This document shows, in pieces, positions 41,312-50,599 of a DNA stretch of 64,000 bases. The position numbers and the translations under genes are program-made. The stretch comes from Bradyrhizobium sp. AZCC 1693 (GTDB lineage: Bacteria > Pseudomonadota > Alphaproteobacteria > Rhizobiales > Xanthobacteraceae): the NCBI RefSeq assembly GCF_036924745.1, contig NZ_JAZHSD010000001.1:6943001-7007000 (forward strand). The letters are read 5' to 3'. Under the pieces are notes generated by a model, which did no database searches, was not told the DNA's origin, and saw only the letters and a list, made by a program, of their open reading frames with translations. The stretch's first letter is position 1. Every line of letters starts with the position of its first letter.

Positions 41312-42775
41312 ATGTCGATTGGAGCGGATATTGGCAACAAGGTAGGCCAGCTCGACCAATCCGCTAGCGGTTCTCCCGCTCGTTTTTCCAGCAATGCAGT
41401 CCCCTATCTGTTATCGACCGCAGATGCCTTCGTGATCCTGCTGTCCAGCGTGGCGGGGGGCATCGGCTATCAGCTGTCCGTCGGCAACGACGTGCCGAAC
41501 ATTCTCCCGCATTGCGCCGTCGGCTTGTTGGCGAGCTTCATTCATATCCTGCGCATGAGCGGCAGCGGTTATTACGATTTTCCTGACAGCGCCAAACCGC
41601 GCGTCGAGATCGGCGAAATACTGATCTGCTGGTTTACGACAGGGTTGCTGCTCGCATTCTTTGCGTTTCTGCTCAAGATCGGCGTCGATTATTCGCGTGG
41701 CGCCTTTGTGGTGTTTTATTTTGCTGCGCCGGCGGGACTTCTCGCCGTCAGGAAGGGTACCAAGGTGGCCCTGGCGGCTGCCGTTTCGCGCGGCCTGATC
41801 GGCCGACGGGACATCGTGCTGATCGGCGATTTCCACGAGATCGCCGCGCTGGAGCCCCGGGATCTCCTGGTTTTCTTCGGTACTTCCGAAGTCAGCCGCT
41901 TCACGCTCAGTTCGGAAGACGATCCCGCGAAGCGCGACTCGACCGACGTCAGCGTCATCAACTCAGCCGCAAACTTCGTCAGGCGGAACAATTGCCGGGA
42001 AGTCCTGCTTGCGATGCCGTGGGAGGATGCAGCCCGGCTGGAGTTCATCCGCGAGCACGTCAAGACGCTTCCGGTGGCAGTGCGGCTCTTGCCCGACATG
42101 CGGGTTCGGACGTTGACAAATTATGCGTCGTCGGCGCGTCAGCGCGTTTTGGCCATCGAAATTCAGCGCGCGCCGCTCAGTGCCGCGGAACGCTTCGTCA
42201 AGCGCGTGATGGACATTGTCATCGCATCCCTGGCGCTGGTGTTCTTTCTGCCGATCATGGCGCTTACCGCTGTCGCCATCAAGCTTGACAGTCCCGGGCC
42301 GGTTATTTTCCGGCAGTTCCGCAAGGGATTTAATGGCAAGCAGTTCATGATGTTCAAATTCCGCACCATGACCGTCCAGGAAAACGGGCCCGCTGTCGTG
42401 CAGGCTACGCGCGACGATCCGCGGGTAACGTCCATTGGCCGTCTGCTGCGATCGGCAAGTATCGATGAATTGCCTCAGCTGTTGAATGTCGTCAGGGGAG
42501 AGATGTCCCTGATCGGTCCGCGTCCGCATGCGCTGGCTCACGACAACTATTTCGAGACGGTGCTGAGCGAGTATGCGTTCCGGCATCACGTCAAGCCCGG
42601 CATGACCGGTTGGGCGCAATGCAACGGAGCGCGCGGCGGTACACCCACGATCGAGCATATCTCCGAACGCGTCAAACTCGACCTCTGGTACATCAACAAC
42701 TGGAGCCTGTGGCTGGACATCCAGATACTGATCAAGACCTTTTTCGAGGTGCTGCGTAAGCGCAACGCTTACTGA
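41312..42775 (+). CDS. undecaprenyl-phosphate sugar phosphotransferase (WcaJ/ExoY-type)
   Basis: A 487-residue polyisoprenyl-phosphate hexose-1-phosphate transferase that starts exopolysaccharide repeat synthesis. The N-terminal half has four to five membrane helices and a CoA-binding-like domain. The C-terminal transferase domain (from ~residue 290) shows KRVMDIVIASLALVFFLPIM, KLDSPGPVIFRQFRKGFNGK, FKFRTM, SIDELPQLLNVVRGEMSLIG, GPRPHA and KPGMTGWAQCNGARG. It is probably the priming enzyme for a polymer assembled with the NfrB-like and epimerase genes nearby. Confidence 0.9.
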   Translation: MSIGADIGNKVGQLDQSASGSPARFSSNAVPYLLSTADAFVILLSSVAGGIGYQLSVGNDVPNILPHCAVGLLASFIHILRMSGSGYYDFPDSAKPRVEIGEILICWFTTGLLLAFFAFLLKIGVDYSRGAFVVFYFAAPAGLLAVRKGTKVALAAAVSRGLIGRRDIVLIGDFHEIAALEPRDLLVFFGTSEVSRFTLSSEDDPAKRDSTDVSVINSAANFVRRNNCREVLLAMPWEDAARLEFIREHVKTLPVAVRLLPDMRVRTLTNYASSARQRVLAIEIQRAPLSAAERFVKRVMDIVIASLALVFFLPIMALTAVAIKLDSPGPVIFRQFRKGFNGKQFMMFKFRTMTVQENGPAVVQATRDDPRVTSIGRLLRSASIDELPQLLNVVRGEMSLIGPRPHALAHDNYFETVLSEYAFRHHVKPGMTGWAQCNGARGGTPTIEHISERVKLDLWYINNWSLWLDIQILIKTFFEVLRKRNAY

Positions 42776-43065
42776 TCCAGCCGAACGCGACGCTCGTGAT
42801 CTGCCAAATGCCGGCTTCTCTCAACCCGTGGGTGTGGGGAACCTTGCCATTTGCTGTGCATTGACACCTGTGCACCCGCGCAATCTCGAGCGAGCCTCCG
42901 GAACGATTCCGCGCCGATCATGATTTGATAGATATTTGAACCACTTAGGATTAATGCTCGGCAAACCCGCGTTTTGCGGAGATTTGTTGCCAAATCTACA
43001 ATTTTGCTGGAAAGGCTCGCCGCTGGACTTATAGTTTGTTGCGAATCGTGATGGTCACAGGCGGG
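42776..43065. other. intergenic, no supported gene
   Basis: Moderately AT-rich before 43020. It probably holds the promoter of the H-NS-like gene. Confidence 0.3.
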
Positions 43066-43443
43066 ATGAACAAGAAGCCAAATTTCGATGTAATGTCTGT
43101 AGACGAGTTATGGCAGCTCCATGAGGAGCTCAGTCAGGTCTTGTCGGTTCGATTGACGTCGGAAAAGCGTGAGCTCGAGAAGCGGTTGGCGCAACTTCGG
43201 CGCGAGAAGGAAATGCGCCAATCGGAATCCGCGGATGTCCGGGGTGCGCCTCGCGAGCGCCGGAAATATCCGCGCGTATTTCCAAAATATCGAAATCCCG
43301 ATGAGCCTTCCGAAACCTGGTCGGGTCGCGGCAAGCAGCCTCGCTGGCTTACGGCCGCACTCAAGACCGGTCACAAGATCGAGGAATTCGTGATTGGCAA
43401 GCCGGATACCGGCGGTGAAGGTTCTCGCCGCCGCCGCGCATAG
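43066..43443 (+). CDS. H-NS-family nucleoid protein (HvrA/MvaT-unrelated, alphaproteobacterial type)
   Basis: A 125-residue protein. An N-terminal oligomerisation helix (VDELWQLHEELSQVLSVRLT, SEKRELEKRLAQL) precedes a basic linker and the C-terminal DNA-binding motif YRNPDEPSETWSGRGKQPRW then LTAALKTGHKIEEF, the H-NS histone-family signature. The ATG at 43066 has a weak AGGCGGG site; an alternative ATG lies at 43051. It might silence the AT-rich patches around the exopolysaccharide genes (inference). Confidence 0.85.
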   Translation: MNKKPNFDVMSVDELWQLHEELSQVLSVRLTSEKRELEKRLAQLRREKEMRQSESADVRGAPRERRKYPRVFPKYRNPDEPSETWSGRGKQPRWLTAALKTGHKIEEFVIGKPDTGGEGSRRRRA

Positions 43444-43477
43444 GCGAGCCGCAAAGGCCGTGTAATCGGAGGTCTCC

Positions 43478-43726
43478 ATGAAGCTCGCGCTCTGTGCAGC
43501 GTTGTCCCTGCTGCTGATTGAAGCCGCTGCCGCAGGTCAAGGCAACGTCTCGATCGGCAAATGGCGCCTGGCCGATGCCGCCAGCGACGCCTGCTTTGCC
43601 AACTGCGCCAGCCAGAACGATGCCTGCAAACGCGTATGCCCAACCACGCTTGGCGCACCCTGCCAGAGCGCATGTGACAGTCAGGCCCAAACGTGCAGGG
43701 AAAGCTGCCGGAGCAGCAGCAGATAG
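43478..43726 (+). CDS. secreted twin-CX3C cysteine-rich protein
   Basis: An 82-residue protein. The signal peptide MKLALCAALSLLLIEAAAAG is followed by eight cysteines arranged as two copies of CX3C-X6-CX3C: CFANCASQNDACKRVC and CQSACDSQAQTCRESC. Such spacing forms a disulfide-stapled helical hairpin. GGAGG precedes the ATG. It follows the H-NS gene by 34 bp. No known bacterial family comes to mind. It is probably a small periplasmic or extracellular disulfide-rich protein. Confidence 0.65.
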   Translation: MKLALCAALSLLLIEAAAAGQGNVSIGKWRLADAASDACFANCASQNDACKRVCPTTLGAPCQSACDSQAQTCRESCRSSSR

Positions 43727-43772
43727 AGTTCGGTCACGGCCCCATGTGGTCGTGGAGGCGCAGCTTCGATAG

Positions 43773-44699
43773 TTATTTTGCAGTCTGCTTATAGAATTCA
43801 GCTTCGGCGTCCCAGGCCGATGTTTCGCTCCAGCCCAATCCCACCCCGTCAATCCGGTCGGTGTTGATCCGGACCATCGGTTCGGTGAAGTCCTCCTGCT
43901 GCAGCAACGTGACGGGGCAGGCAACCCCAAGGCGGGATGACATTTCAGCGGCGAAGCGTTGTGCAAACGCGCCCTGGCTCTCGACATAGAAACTCGGACG
44001 GAGCTTCGTTATGCCCTGATGCAATGGTACGCTCTCAGCAAAGGTCGCATAGGCTTTCGCCAGCAAATCAACATGAATGTTGTCCCGCACGTACAGAGGT
44101 GTCCGTACTGCCGGAACTTCGCCCTTGAACCAGGTACGTATCAAATAGCTGCAAAACCGCGGCTCCTCGAACGGCCCAATGGGGTTCGCGATCACCAACT
44201 TCCCGAGATTGAAATGCAGGGTCTCGCTCAGGAAGCGATAGTATTGCCAGGTGAGGCCTTTCGACAGGCCGTAGGGTGAAAAAGCCCTGAGCGGCGCGTC
44301 GCCTGCACCTTCATCCTGTTCGAATACCGAGCCGGTGAGCACGACGCCTGCCGGGCCGCGGGCTGTCATCTTCTTCAGGACTGCGACGACATTCTTCGTA
44401 TTGTCGGCGACGGCGCCAATGACGTCGAAGTCCGGATTGCGGTAATCGCCGGTTTGGGCCGCATGCTGGCACAACAGATCCCATGAGCCCGTCCCGGCGA
44501 GATCGAGAAAGCGGGTCGAGCCAAACGGGCAATCCTCGATGACTTCGGCGACACGGCGAAGCTCGGCCACGCGGCTGCCGCGCAAGCCCGAATAATCGCT
44601 GCCCCTGAGGGGGGCAACGACAGTATGGCCTCTCGCGGCAAGGCTGCGCGCAAACCAAAGACCGGTAAACGAACTGCCGCCGGTCAGAAGGATTCTCAC
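43773..44699 (-). CDS. NAD-dependent epimerase/dehydratase family protein
   Basis: A 308-residue extended SDR. GTG start at 44699 overlapping the stop of rfbC (GTGA). The NAD motif is in RILLTGGSSFTGLWFARSLA. The catalytic Tyr-x3-Lys is in SPYGLSKGLTWQYY. A substrate domain follows (LYVRDNIHVDLLAKAYATFA). It is the last gene of the nucleotide-sugar operon rfbF - SDR - rfbC - SDR. It may reduce or epimerise the final CDP- or dTDP-sugar; the exact reaction is not readable. Confidence 0.78.
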   Translation of the reverse strand: MRILLTGGSSFTGLWFARSLAARGHTVVAPLRGSDYSGLRGSRVAELRRVAEVIEDCPFGSTRFLDLAGTGSWDLLCQHAAQTGDYRNPDFDVIGAVADNTKNVVAVLKKMTARGPAGVVLTGSVFEQDEGAGDAPLRAFSPYGLSKGLTWQYYRFLSETLHFNLGKLVIANPIGPFEEPRFCSYLIRTWFKGEVPAVRTPLYVRDNIHVDLLAKAYATFAESVPLHQGITKLRPSFYVESQGAFAQRFAAEMSSRLGVACPVTLLQQEDFTEPMVRINTDRIDGVGLGWSETSAWDAEAEFYKQTAK

Positions 44700-45262
44700 G
44701 TCAGGCCTCGCAAGGATTCGATGCCGTGGAACACAGGGTCGAAGTCCGGCCAGCTTTGGTCCTTGGGCGAAACTTCGACGGGAGCCCGCGGCCACTCGAT
44801 GCCAAATCGCGGATCGTCGAAGCGCAAGCCGCGCTCCTGCTCGGGAGCGTAGAATGCATTCACCAGATAGAACGCTTCGGTATCGTCGGTGAGCGTCATG
44901 ATGCCATGCGCAAAACCCTGCGGAACGAAAATCATCGTTCGGTTTTCTGCGGTGAGTTCGACGCCAAACCATTTTCCGAAGGTCGGGGAGTCCGGTCGCA
45001 GGTCGACGATGGCGTCATAGAGGGCGCCGCGGATGCAGCGCACCACCTTGATTTCGGCGGCCGGGGCCAGTTGATAATGCATCCCGCGCAGGGTGCCGGC
45101 TTTCGCACTCAGGGAGTTGTTGATCTGAACGATCGACATCGGCACGCCAGCCGCTTCGAACTCTTTCTGACAAAAAAAGCGTGCGAAAAAACCCCGGTCG
45201 TCACCGCGCCTTTCGAGTTCGATCGTGTAGGCGCCATGAAGCGGCGTTGGATGAAACTTCAC
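44696..45262 (-). CDS. rfbC: RmlC-type sugar 3,5-epimerase
   Basis: A 188-residue cupin with RmlC motifs: GAYTIELERRGDDRGFFARF, FCQKEFEAAG, SAKAGTLRGMHYQLAP (catalytic His), VRCIRGALYDAIVDLRPDSP, FVPQGFAHGIMTLTDDTEA. The usual reaction is 3,5-epimerisation of dTDP-4-keto-6-deoxyglucose. In this operon with a CDP-glucose pyrophosphorylase it could act on a CDP-4-keto sugar instead. No rmlA or rmlB is present. It is flanked by two SDR genes in the same operon. Confidence 0.85.
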   Translation of the reverse strand: MKFHPTPLHGAYTIELERRGDDRGFFARFFCQKEFEAAGVPMSIVQINNSLSAKAGTLRGMHYQLAPAAEIKVVRCIRGALYDAIVDLRPDSPTFGKWFGVELTAENRTMIFVPQGFAHGIMTLTDDTEAFYLVNAFYAPEQERGLRFDDPRFGIEWPRAPVEVSPKDQSWPDFDPVFHGIESLRGLT

Positions 45263-45280
45263 GATGTAAGCCTTTCAGGA

Positions 45281-46324
45281 TTACTGCCAGCGGAGATCGG
45301 CCGACAGCCGACCTACCGCAATGTGGTCCTTGAGCGTCTTCAATCGCATCAGGGAGGATGTGCGAAATTCCTTGTCCGAGAATCCCATTCCGTTCAGTCC
45401 GGCTGAGAGGTTTCGCACCGACTGAGCGAGCGGGACCGCCGGGAGATGCGCAGGCGCCAGTTCGGCAAAAAGCGAGAAATCAACCTGATAGGAGCGCAGG
45501 TCCGGCGGCGCCGCCGTGTTGATGCTCACTTGGGTGCCGGGCAGTTCAGCGGCTACAACCTGGGCCAGATCGCGGACCTGATAATTTCCCGTGTTGCTGC
45601 CGGCATTGACCACAAGGACCCGCCCGCCTCGGTCGGCATCGCGTCCGATGGCCCATTCAATTGCCCGCGCCATATCGGCCACGTCGATCAACGGTCGCCA
45701 CGGCGTCCCGTCGCTGAGCACGGTAATCTCGCCCGTGGCCAGCGCGCTCGCGACAAAGTCGTTCAAGACCAGATCGAGCCGCAGGCGATCCGACATGCCG
45801 CAAGCGGTCGCAAACCTCAGGCACGTGACCGTCATTTCGCCCGCGTTGCTCGCGCGAAGCGCGTTTTCCATCGCGACCTTGGACCGTGCATAGGCGGTGA
45901 GGGGATTGAGCTGGTCGCTCTCGCGTTTGGGGCGGCCTTCAGCGGCGCCGTAAATGCTGCAACTCGACGCGAATACGAAGCGGCCGACGCCGCGCTGCTC
46001 CGCCATCTGCGCAAGCGCAACGCTGGCCTTTTCGTTGATCGCTTCGGTGACGCCTTCGAATTCCTTCCCCATCGGGTCGTTGGAAATCGCCGCCAGATGG
46101 ACGACGACATCGACGCCATCGAGCAGTTCCGGCGGAAAGTTTCTGATATCGCCGAAATGCGCGCGATCCAGCAGCGATTCAGGGAGCCTGGTCGCTCCGG
46201 TAAGATTGTGGGCAAAGAATGCAGTATCGAAGCCGATCAATTCGGCGTCCGGAAATTTCTGCCGGAGGTGACGCGTGAGGATCGGGCCGACATAGCCCAT
46301 CGAACCGGTAATAAGAATACGCAT
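45281..46324 (-). CDS. NAD-dependent nucleotide-sugar epimerase/dehydratase
   Basis: A 347-residue extended SDR. NAD motif RILITGSMGYVGPILTRHL, then VVVHLAAISNDPMGKEFEGV, FASSCSIYGA, and the catalytic Tyr-Lys in LTAYARSKVAMENALRA. LVLNDFVASALATGEITVLS and a YQVRDLAQVVAAEL segment follow. Similar proteins act in branched or deoxy-sugar pathways. The start at 46324 is preceded by a short extension that overlaps rfbF, indicating one operon. Confidence 0.82.
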   Translation of the reverse strand: MRILITGSMGYVGPILTRHLRQKFPDAELIGFDTAFFAHNLTGATRLPESLLDRAHFGDIRNFPPELLDGVDVVVHLAAISNDPMGKEFEGVTEAINEKASVALAQMAEQRGVGRFVFASSCSIYGAAEGRPKRESDQLNPLTAYARSKVAMENALRASNAGEMTVTCLRFATACGMSDRLRLDLVLNDFVASALATGEITVLSDGTPWRPLIDVADMARAIEWAIGRDADRGGRVLVVNAGSNTGNYQVRDLAQVVAAELPGTQVSINTAAPPDLRSYQVDFSLFAELAPAHLPAVPLAQSVRNLSAGLNGMGFSDKEFRTSSLMRLKTLKDHIAVGRLSADLRWQ

Positions 46325-46338
46325 GGAATCTTTCTTCT

Positions 46339-47109
46339 TTACCATTTTTTCCAGGGAGCCTTATTGCTTGACCAAAGATCTTCCAGATATCGCTTGTCGC
46401 GCAACGTATCCATCGGGTGCCAGAAGCCGTCGTGGAGGAACACGCTGAGCTGGCCGGCCTCCGCGAGATTCGTCATCGGTTCCTTTTCCCAGACGGTCGC
46501 GTCGCCTTCGATGTAATCGCCGACCTTGGGTGAAAGCACGAAGAAGCCGCCATTGATCCAGTTGCCGTCGCCGCGCGGCTTTTCCTGGAAGCCGGTAACG
46601 CGGCTGCCCTGATGGTTGATGGCGCCGAAGCGGCCGGGCGGCTGCGTGCCGGTCACGGTCGCCAGACGCCCCTCGCGGCGATGGAACGCGATGCTTTCGG
46701 TGATGTCGATATCGGCCACGCCGTCGCCGTAGGTCAGGCAGAAGGCGTCGTCATCGCCGATATAGGGCAGGATTCGCTTGATGCGCCCGCCGATCATGGT
46801 TTCTTCGCCGGTGTCGATCAGCGTCACCCGCCACGGCTCGGCATGCTTCTGCAGCACCTCCATCCTGTTTTCACGAAGGTCGAAAGTGACGTTCGACTGG
46901 TGCAAGAAGTAGTTGGAGAAGTATTCCTTGATCACGTAGCCCTTGTAGCCAAGGCAAATGATGAAGTCGTTGATGCCGTGGCTGCTGTAGATCTTCATGA
47001 TGTGCCACAAAATCGGCTTGCCGCCGATTTCGATCATCGGCTTGGGACGAATATCGGTTTCCTCGGCAAACCGAGTTCCCAGGCCACCCGCCAGCAATAC
47101 TGCGCGCAT
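46339..47109 (-). CDS. rfbF: glucose-1-phosphate cytidylyltransferase
   Basis: A 256-residue nucleotidyltransferase making CDP-glucose. It has the signature MRAVLLAGGLGTRFAEETDI then RPKPMIEIGGKPILWHIMKI, plus LTYGDGVADIDITESI, ATVTGTQPPGRFGAI and GGFFVLSPKVGDYIEGD. It is the first gene of a four-gene operon. The partner CDP-glucose 4,6-dehydratase (rfbG) is not in the window, so either an SDR in the operon substitutes or it is encoded elsewhere. Confidence 0.92.
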   Translation of the reverse strand: MRAVLLAGGLGTRFAEETDIRPKPMIEIGGKPILWHIMKIYSSHGINDFIICLGYKGYVIKEYFSNYFLHQSNVTFDLRENRMEVLQKHAEPWRVTLIDTGEETMIGGRIKRILPYIGDDDAFCLTYGDGVADIDITESIAFHRREGRLATVTGTQPPGRFGAINHQGSRVTGFQEKPRGDGNWINGGFFVLSPKVGDYIEGDATVWEKEPMTNLAEAGQLSVFLHDGFWHPMDTLRDKRYLEDLWSSNKAPWKKW

Positions 47110-47400
47110 TAATTTGCCACTCAATACGTTGAGATTAATAGGTTTAGCGGTATTCACTACATGAAATGGCGCAGTCACGCGAGGCCGTGCCGTCATTTCG
47201 TGACAGAATGGTTTATTTGATTTCGCCCGTCAATTTGCGGGTTCCTCGCGGGGAACGATGCGCGAAGTCCAGCAATGGTTCATTGCGTGCGCACGTTGAG
47301 ATTGAATGCGGCCGAGATTGAATGCGGCTAGGTAAGGTTGATGGGTTAGCTTAATCCACGGCTTTGATTGAGCCGTTCACACGCGAAGCTATGATGAAGC
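47110..47400. other. intergenic, no supported gene
   Basis: Promoter region of the nucleotide-sugar operon. It contains a short direct repeat (TTGAATGCGGC, near 47303 and 47319). Confidence 0.3.
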
Positions 47401-47620
47401 ATGAAGCGAAATCACCCGCATCGGAAGGTTGTCACCAAGCGTAAATCGCACCCCCGGCCCGAAGATCTCGCGCAAAAATATCGCGAAGTGTGCGAGCTCC
47501 GCCGCAAACTCGAATGCGTTACGGCCAAGGTGGCTTCCCTTCGTCCCAGACAACATCGAGGTCTGAACGCGCCACCATTTATTTCAGCGCGATTTGTCTT
47601 CAAGGCCGGAGTTCTGTCCG

Positions 47621-47821
47621 ATGAGCCGATACAACCTGTTTCAAATCCCGTCGTTCAGTCCCGAGCGGACGTGGGCGGACACTTGGCACCTCTGGACGGT
47701 CATGGTGCCGCGGCGCTCGATCACTGGGCGGCTGTTGTGGGGCAAGGTATGGCGCCGGCACGATGGCAGGTGCTGGATCTACAAAAAGTTCGTCGAATAC
47801 GAGCCCGACGACCTCGCCTGA
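47621..47821 (+). CDS. 66-residue hypothetical protein
   Basis: ATG frame reading MSRYNLFQIPSFSPERTWAD, then VMVPRRSITGRLLWGKVWRR, then WIYKKFVEYEPDDLA. It is rich in Trp and Arg with coherent sense, unlike the overlapping frame from 47401, which begins with a plausible basic coiled segment (RPEDLAQKYREVCELRRKLE) but then turns into the shadow of this gene. No family is recognised. Confidence 0.45.
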   Translation: MSRYNLFQIPSFSPERTWADTWHLWTVMVPRRSITGRLLWGKVWRRHDGRCWIYKKFVEYEPDDLA

Positions 47822-47838
47822 CCGATTTAATGCGTCGC

Positions 47839-48003
47839 TTATGTCTCGCCGCACACGCCGTTGCGGCGTTCGGAGCGCAATGCCAGTGCAACGCTGATGA
47901 CGATGACCGTCAGCGTCGCCAGCAGACTCGCCGGAGCGGTGCAGTTGATGCACGTTCCAACGATCGGGAAGGTTTCGCTCACGGGAGCTGCGACAAGATT
48001 CAT
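47839..48003 (-). CDS. 54-residue small membrane protein
   Basis: ATG frame with AGGAT 7 bp upstream. It reads MNLVAAPVSETFPIVGTCIN, then a single hydrophobic helix (LLATLTVIVISVALALRSER) and a Cys near the C-terminus (GVCGET), with a CINC motif before the helix. It overlaps no other supported gene. No family is recognised. Confidence 0.45.
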   Translation of the reverse strand: MNLVAAPVSETFPIVGTCINCTAPASLLATLTVIVISVALALRSERRNGVCGET

Positions 48004-48319
48004 ACCGTCATCCTGACATTCGGGGCGGAAGCAAAGAGCCTGAATTAAATATAGCAGGTCTGTCCCGGCCCAGCCAGCCGAAGCGCGTTCCGGCCAGATC
48101 AGCGACGAGGCTCATCCGCTCGAGTCTGGTTTGGATTTATCGGTCCGAAACGGGCCTATAATCTCTTGGTTATCCTCACCGCGAGTTTTTCCCGGCGGAT
48201 TTCCGGCTCCGCGCCTCCCGCGGCGCCCGGCCGATTTACTGTCGATTAACTATGATGTTTTACCAAATATTTACGCGCCAAAAATCGTCCACGGCGCGAA
48301 GCCGTTGGGGGTTTTGCCT

Positions 48320-50599
48320 TTGTTGCCTTCTCGTAGCCTTGCGACGAGGTTAGCCGCCTGTTGGGCGGCCATACTCGTTGTATCGGGCTGCAGCACCCCC
48401 GTCGCGACGCCCTTGACCACGGTGTCACAGCCCAGATTGGCTTCGGGACAGCCGGTTTCGCTCGATCAAACCTATGCGTATGACGGCGGCCCTGCGGGCG
48501 CCGTGCCGCTTCCGTCGCCCTCATCGCAGGCCGTTGCCGTCATGGACGGCGGCAGTGGCAGCATGATCGGGGGGACGAATTCGGGGCGGAAGACCGCCGG
48601 CGCAGACGGGAACGTGGTTCTCAATCTGGCGAGCGTTCCGCTTCAGCAGGCCGCCAAGACCGTTCTCGGCGACATGATCGGCGTGAACTACGTCGTCGAC
48701 CCTCGCGTCGACGGCGTCATTTCCGTGCAAACGACGCGTCCGGTCAGCAAGGCCGAGGCAATGGAGATGTTTCAGACGGCGCTGGTGCCGATCGGCGCGG
48801 TGCTCGTGCAAAGCCGCGGCACCTACCGGATTGCGCCGGCCGACCAGGCAGCCACGGGTGTGATCGCGACCGGCAATGGTCCGGCCGAGAGCGCCATCGC
48901 GGGCAACGGCGTTCGCGTCGTTTCCCTGAAATACGTATCCGCCACCGAAGTCGCCCGCGTGCTCGAGCCGATGGTGCCGAAAGGCGCCATCGTGCAGGCC
49001 GACGATGCGCGCAACATTCTCGCGCTCAAGGGCTCTCCGGCGGAAATCGAAAGCATGCTCGACTCGATTTCGGTGTTCGATGTCGATGTCATGAAAGGCA
49101 TGTCGTTTGCCGTCGTTCCGGTGAAAACGCCCCAGCCGGAAAAAATGGTCGACGAACTGAAGGCGATATTCGCGGCCGAGAAAGAGGGGCCGCTGAAGGG
49201 GCGCGTGCGGTTCATCGCAAATACGCGGCTTGGCGCCATTCTGGTTGTGACCTCGCAGCCGAGCTATTTGCCCAAAGCGCAGACCTGGATCAGACGGCTG
49301 GATGCCAAGGCGGCCGGCTCCGAGCGGCAGCTTCATGTCTATCAGGTGCAGAACCGGCCGGTGGCGGAGCTCGCCAGCGTGCTGCAGTCGATGTTCGCGA
49401 ATGAAATGAAAGTGGTGAAGCAGCCGACGCGCAGCGTTTCGCCACGATCGAGGCAAGCGAGCTTTTCCGGAAGCTCGACAAAATCGCCCGGACTGGGCGG
49501 CGCGACGTCGGATATCGATCAGGGAGGCGCAACCGGGCTTCGCGGCGGTGTCAGCCCCGGTAACGATCTGCAAAGTCTGCAACGCGCACTGAACAATGAG
49601 CCGGAAGCCTTGGCGCCAGATGCCATGGAGCCATCTTCGTCTCCGTCCTCCAGCAGGGTGGGCGATGAACCGCCGCTCAAGATCGTCGCCGACGAGACAA
49701 AAAATTCGCTCCTCGTCATGGCCAATGAGCGGGACTACCAGCGCGTGCTTCGCGTCGTTCAGGGACTTGATGTGGTCGCCAGCCAGGTCCTGATTGAAGC
49801 TGTCATCGCGGAGGTGACGCTTAACGACAAGCTGCAATATGGCGTGCAATGGCAGCTTTCGAAGAAGGGCACGCCGACCGCGTCATTCTCCAACGCCCTG
49901 ACCGGCGGCGTCGCATCCGTCTTTCCCGGGTTCAATTATGCCGTCAACGCAGCCAGCATCGCGGCGACGCTCAGCGCATTGAACGCGATCACACGCGTGA
50001 ATGTCATTTCGACACCTTCGCTGATGGTTCTAGACAACAAGACGGCCAGGTTGCAGATCGGCGATCAGGTGCCGATCACCACGCAGACCGCGACCAGCAC
50101 CGTGACGGCGCAAACGGCGATCGTCAATTCGATCACCATGCAGGACACCGGCGTGATCCTTTCGGTGACGCCGCGCATCAATGAAAGCGGCAGGGTGCAG
50201 CTCGAGATCGAGCAGGAAGTCAGCGCCGTGGTGAAAACCACCTCGTCAGGAATCGACTCGCCCACCATCCAGCAGCGCCGCGTGAAGACTACCGTCGTCG
50301 TCAACGACGGCGAGGTTTTGGCGCTCGGCGGCATGATCCAGGAGCAGGCCAACAAGACCAGCAACCAGATCCCGCTGCTCGGCGACATACCGGGGCTTGG
50401 CGCTGCGTTCTCGAACCGGGGCGACCAGGTCCAGAAGACCGAGCTCGTCATCCTGATCACGCCCAAGGTCGTCCGCGACGGCACGGAAAGCCGCCTCGTG
50501 ACGGAAGAATACCGGCGCAAGATGCATGTTTACATGCCGCACACGACGTCGCGCGAGCGCACGCCGGCCAACACCATGCAGCGGATAATTTCACAGTGA
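48320..50599 (+). CDS. gspD: type II secretion secretin GspD
   Basis: An outer-membrane secretin lipoprotein forming the T2SS channel. The start is placed at TTG 48320/48323, which gives a signal peptide LPSRSLATRLAACWAAILVV then SG-Cys (lipobox). The frame is open further upstream, but those codons look non-coding. Periplasmic N0 and N1-N3 domains follow (VLNLASVPLQQAAKTVLGDM, GVRVVSLKYVSATEVARVLE), with a Ser/Gly-rich insert around 450. The C-terminal secretin domain contains VNVISTPSLMVLDNKTARLQ, VPITTQTATST and GGMIQEQANKTSNQIPLLGD. The next gene overlaps its stop. Confidence 0.9.
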   Translation: MLPSRSLATRLAACWAAILVVSGCSTPVATPLTTVSQPRLASGQPVSLDQTYAYDGGPAGAVPLPSPSSQAVAVMDGGSGSMIGGTNSGRKTAGADGNVVLNLASVPLQQAAKTVLGDMIGVNYVVDPRVDGVISVQTTRPVSKAEAMEMFQTALVPIGAVLVQSRGTYRIAPADQAATGVIATGNGPAESAIAGNGVRVVSLKYVSATEVARVLEPMVPKGAIVQADDARNILALKGSPAEIESMLDSISVFDVDVMKGMSFAVVPVKTPQPEKMVDELKAIFAAEKEGPLKGRVRFIANTRLGAILVVTSQPSYLPKAQTWIRRLDAKAAGSERQLHVYQVQNRPVAELASVLQSMFANEMKVVKQPTRSVSPRSRQASFSGSSTKSPGLGGATSDIDQGGATGLRGGVSPGNDLQSLQRALNNEPEALAPDAMEPSSSPSSSRVGDEPPLKIVADETKNSLLVMANERDYQRVLRVVQGLDVVASQVLIEAVIAEVTLNDKLQYGVQWQLSKKGTPTASFSNALTGGVASVFPGFNYAVNAASIAATLSALNAITRVNVISTPSLMVLDNKTARLQIGDQVPITTQTATSTVTAQTAIVNSITMQDTGVILSVTPRINESGRVQLEIEQEVSAVVKTTSSGIDSPTIQQRRVKTTVVVNDGEVLALGGMIQEQANKTSNQIPLLGDIPGLGAAFSNRGDQVQKTELVILITPKVVRDGTESRLVTEEYRRKMHVYMPHTTSRERTPANTMQRIISQ

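Noticed and set aside
48521..49849. 442-residue reverse-strand frame inside gspD
   Set aside because: It lies wholly opposite the secretin gene and has no family resemblance.
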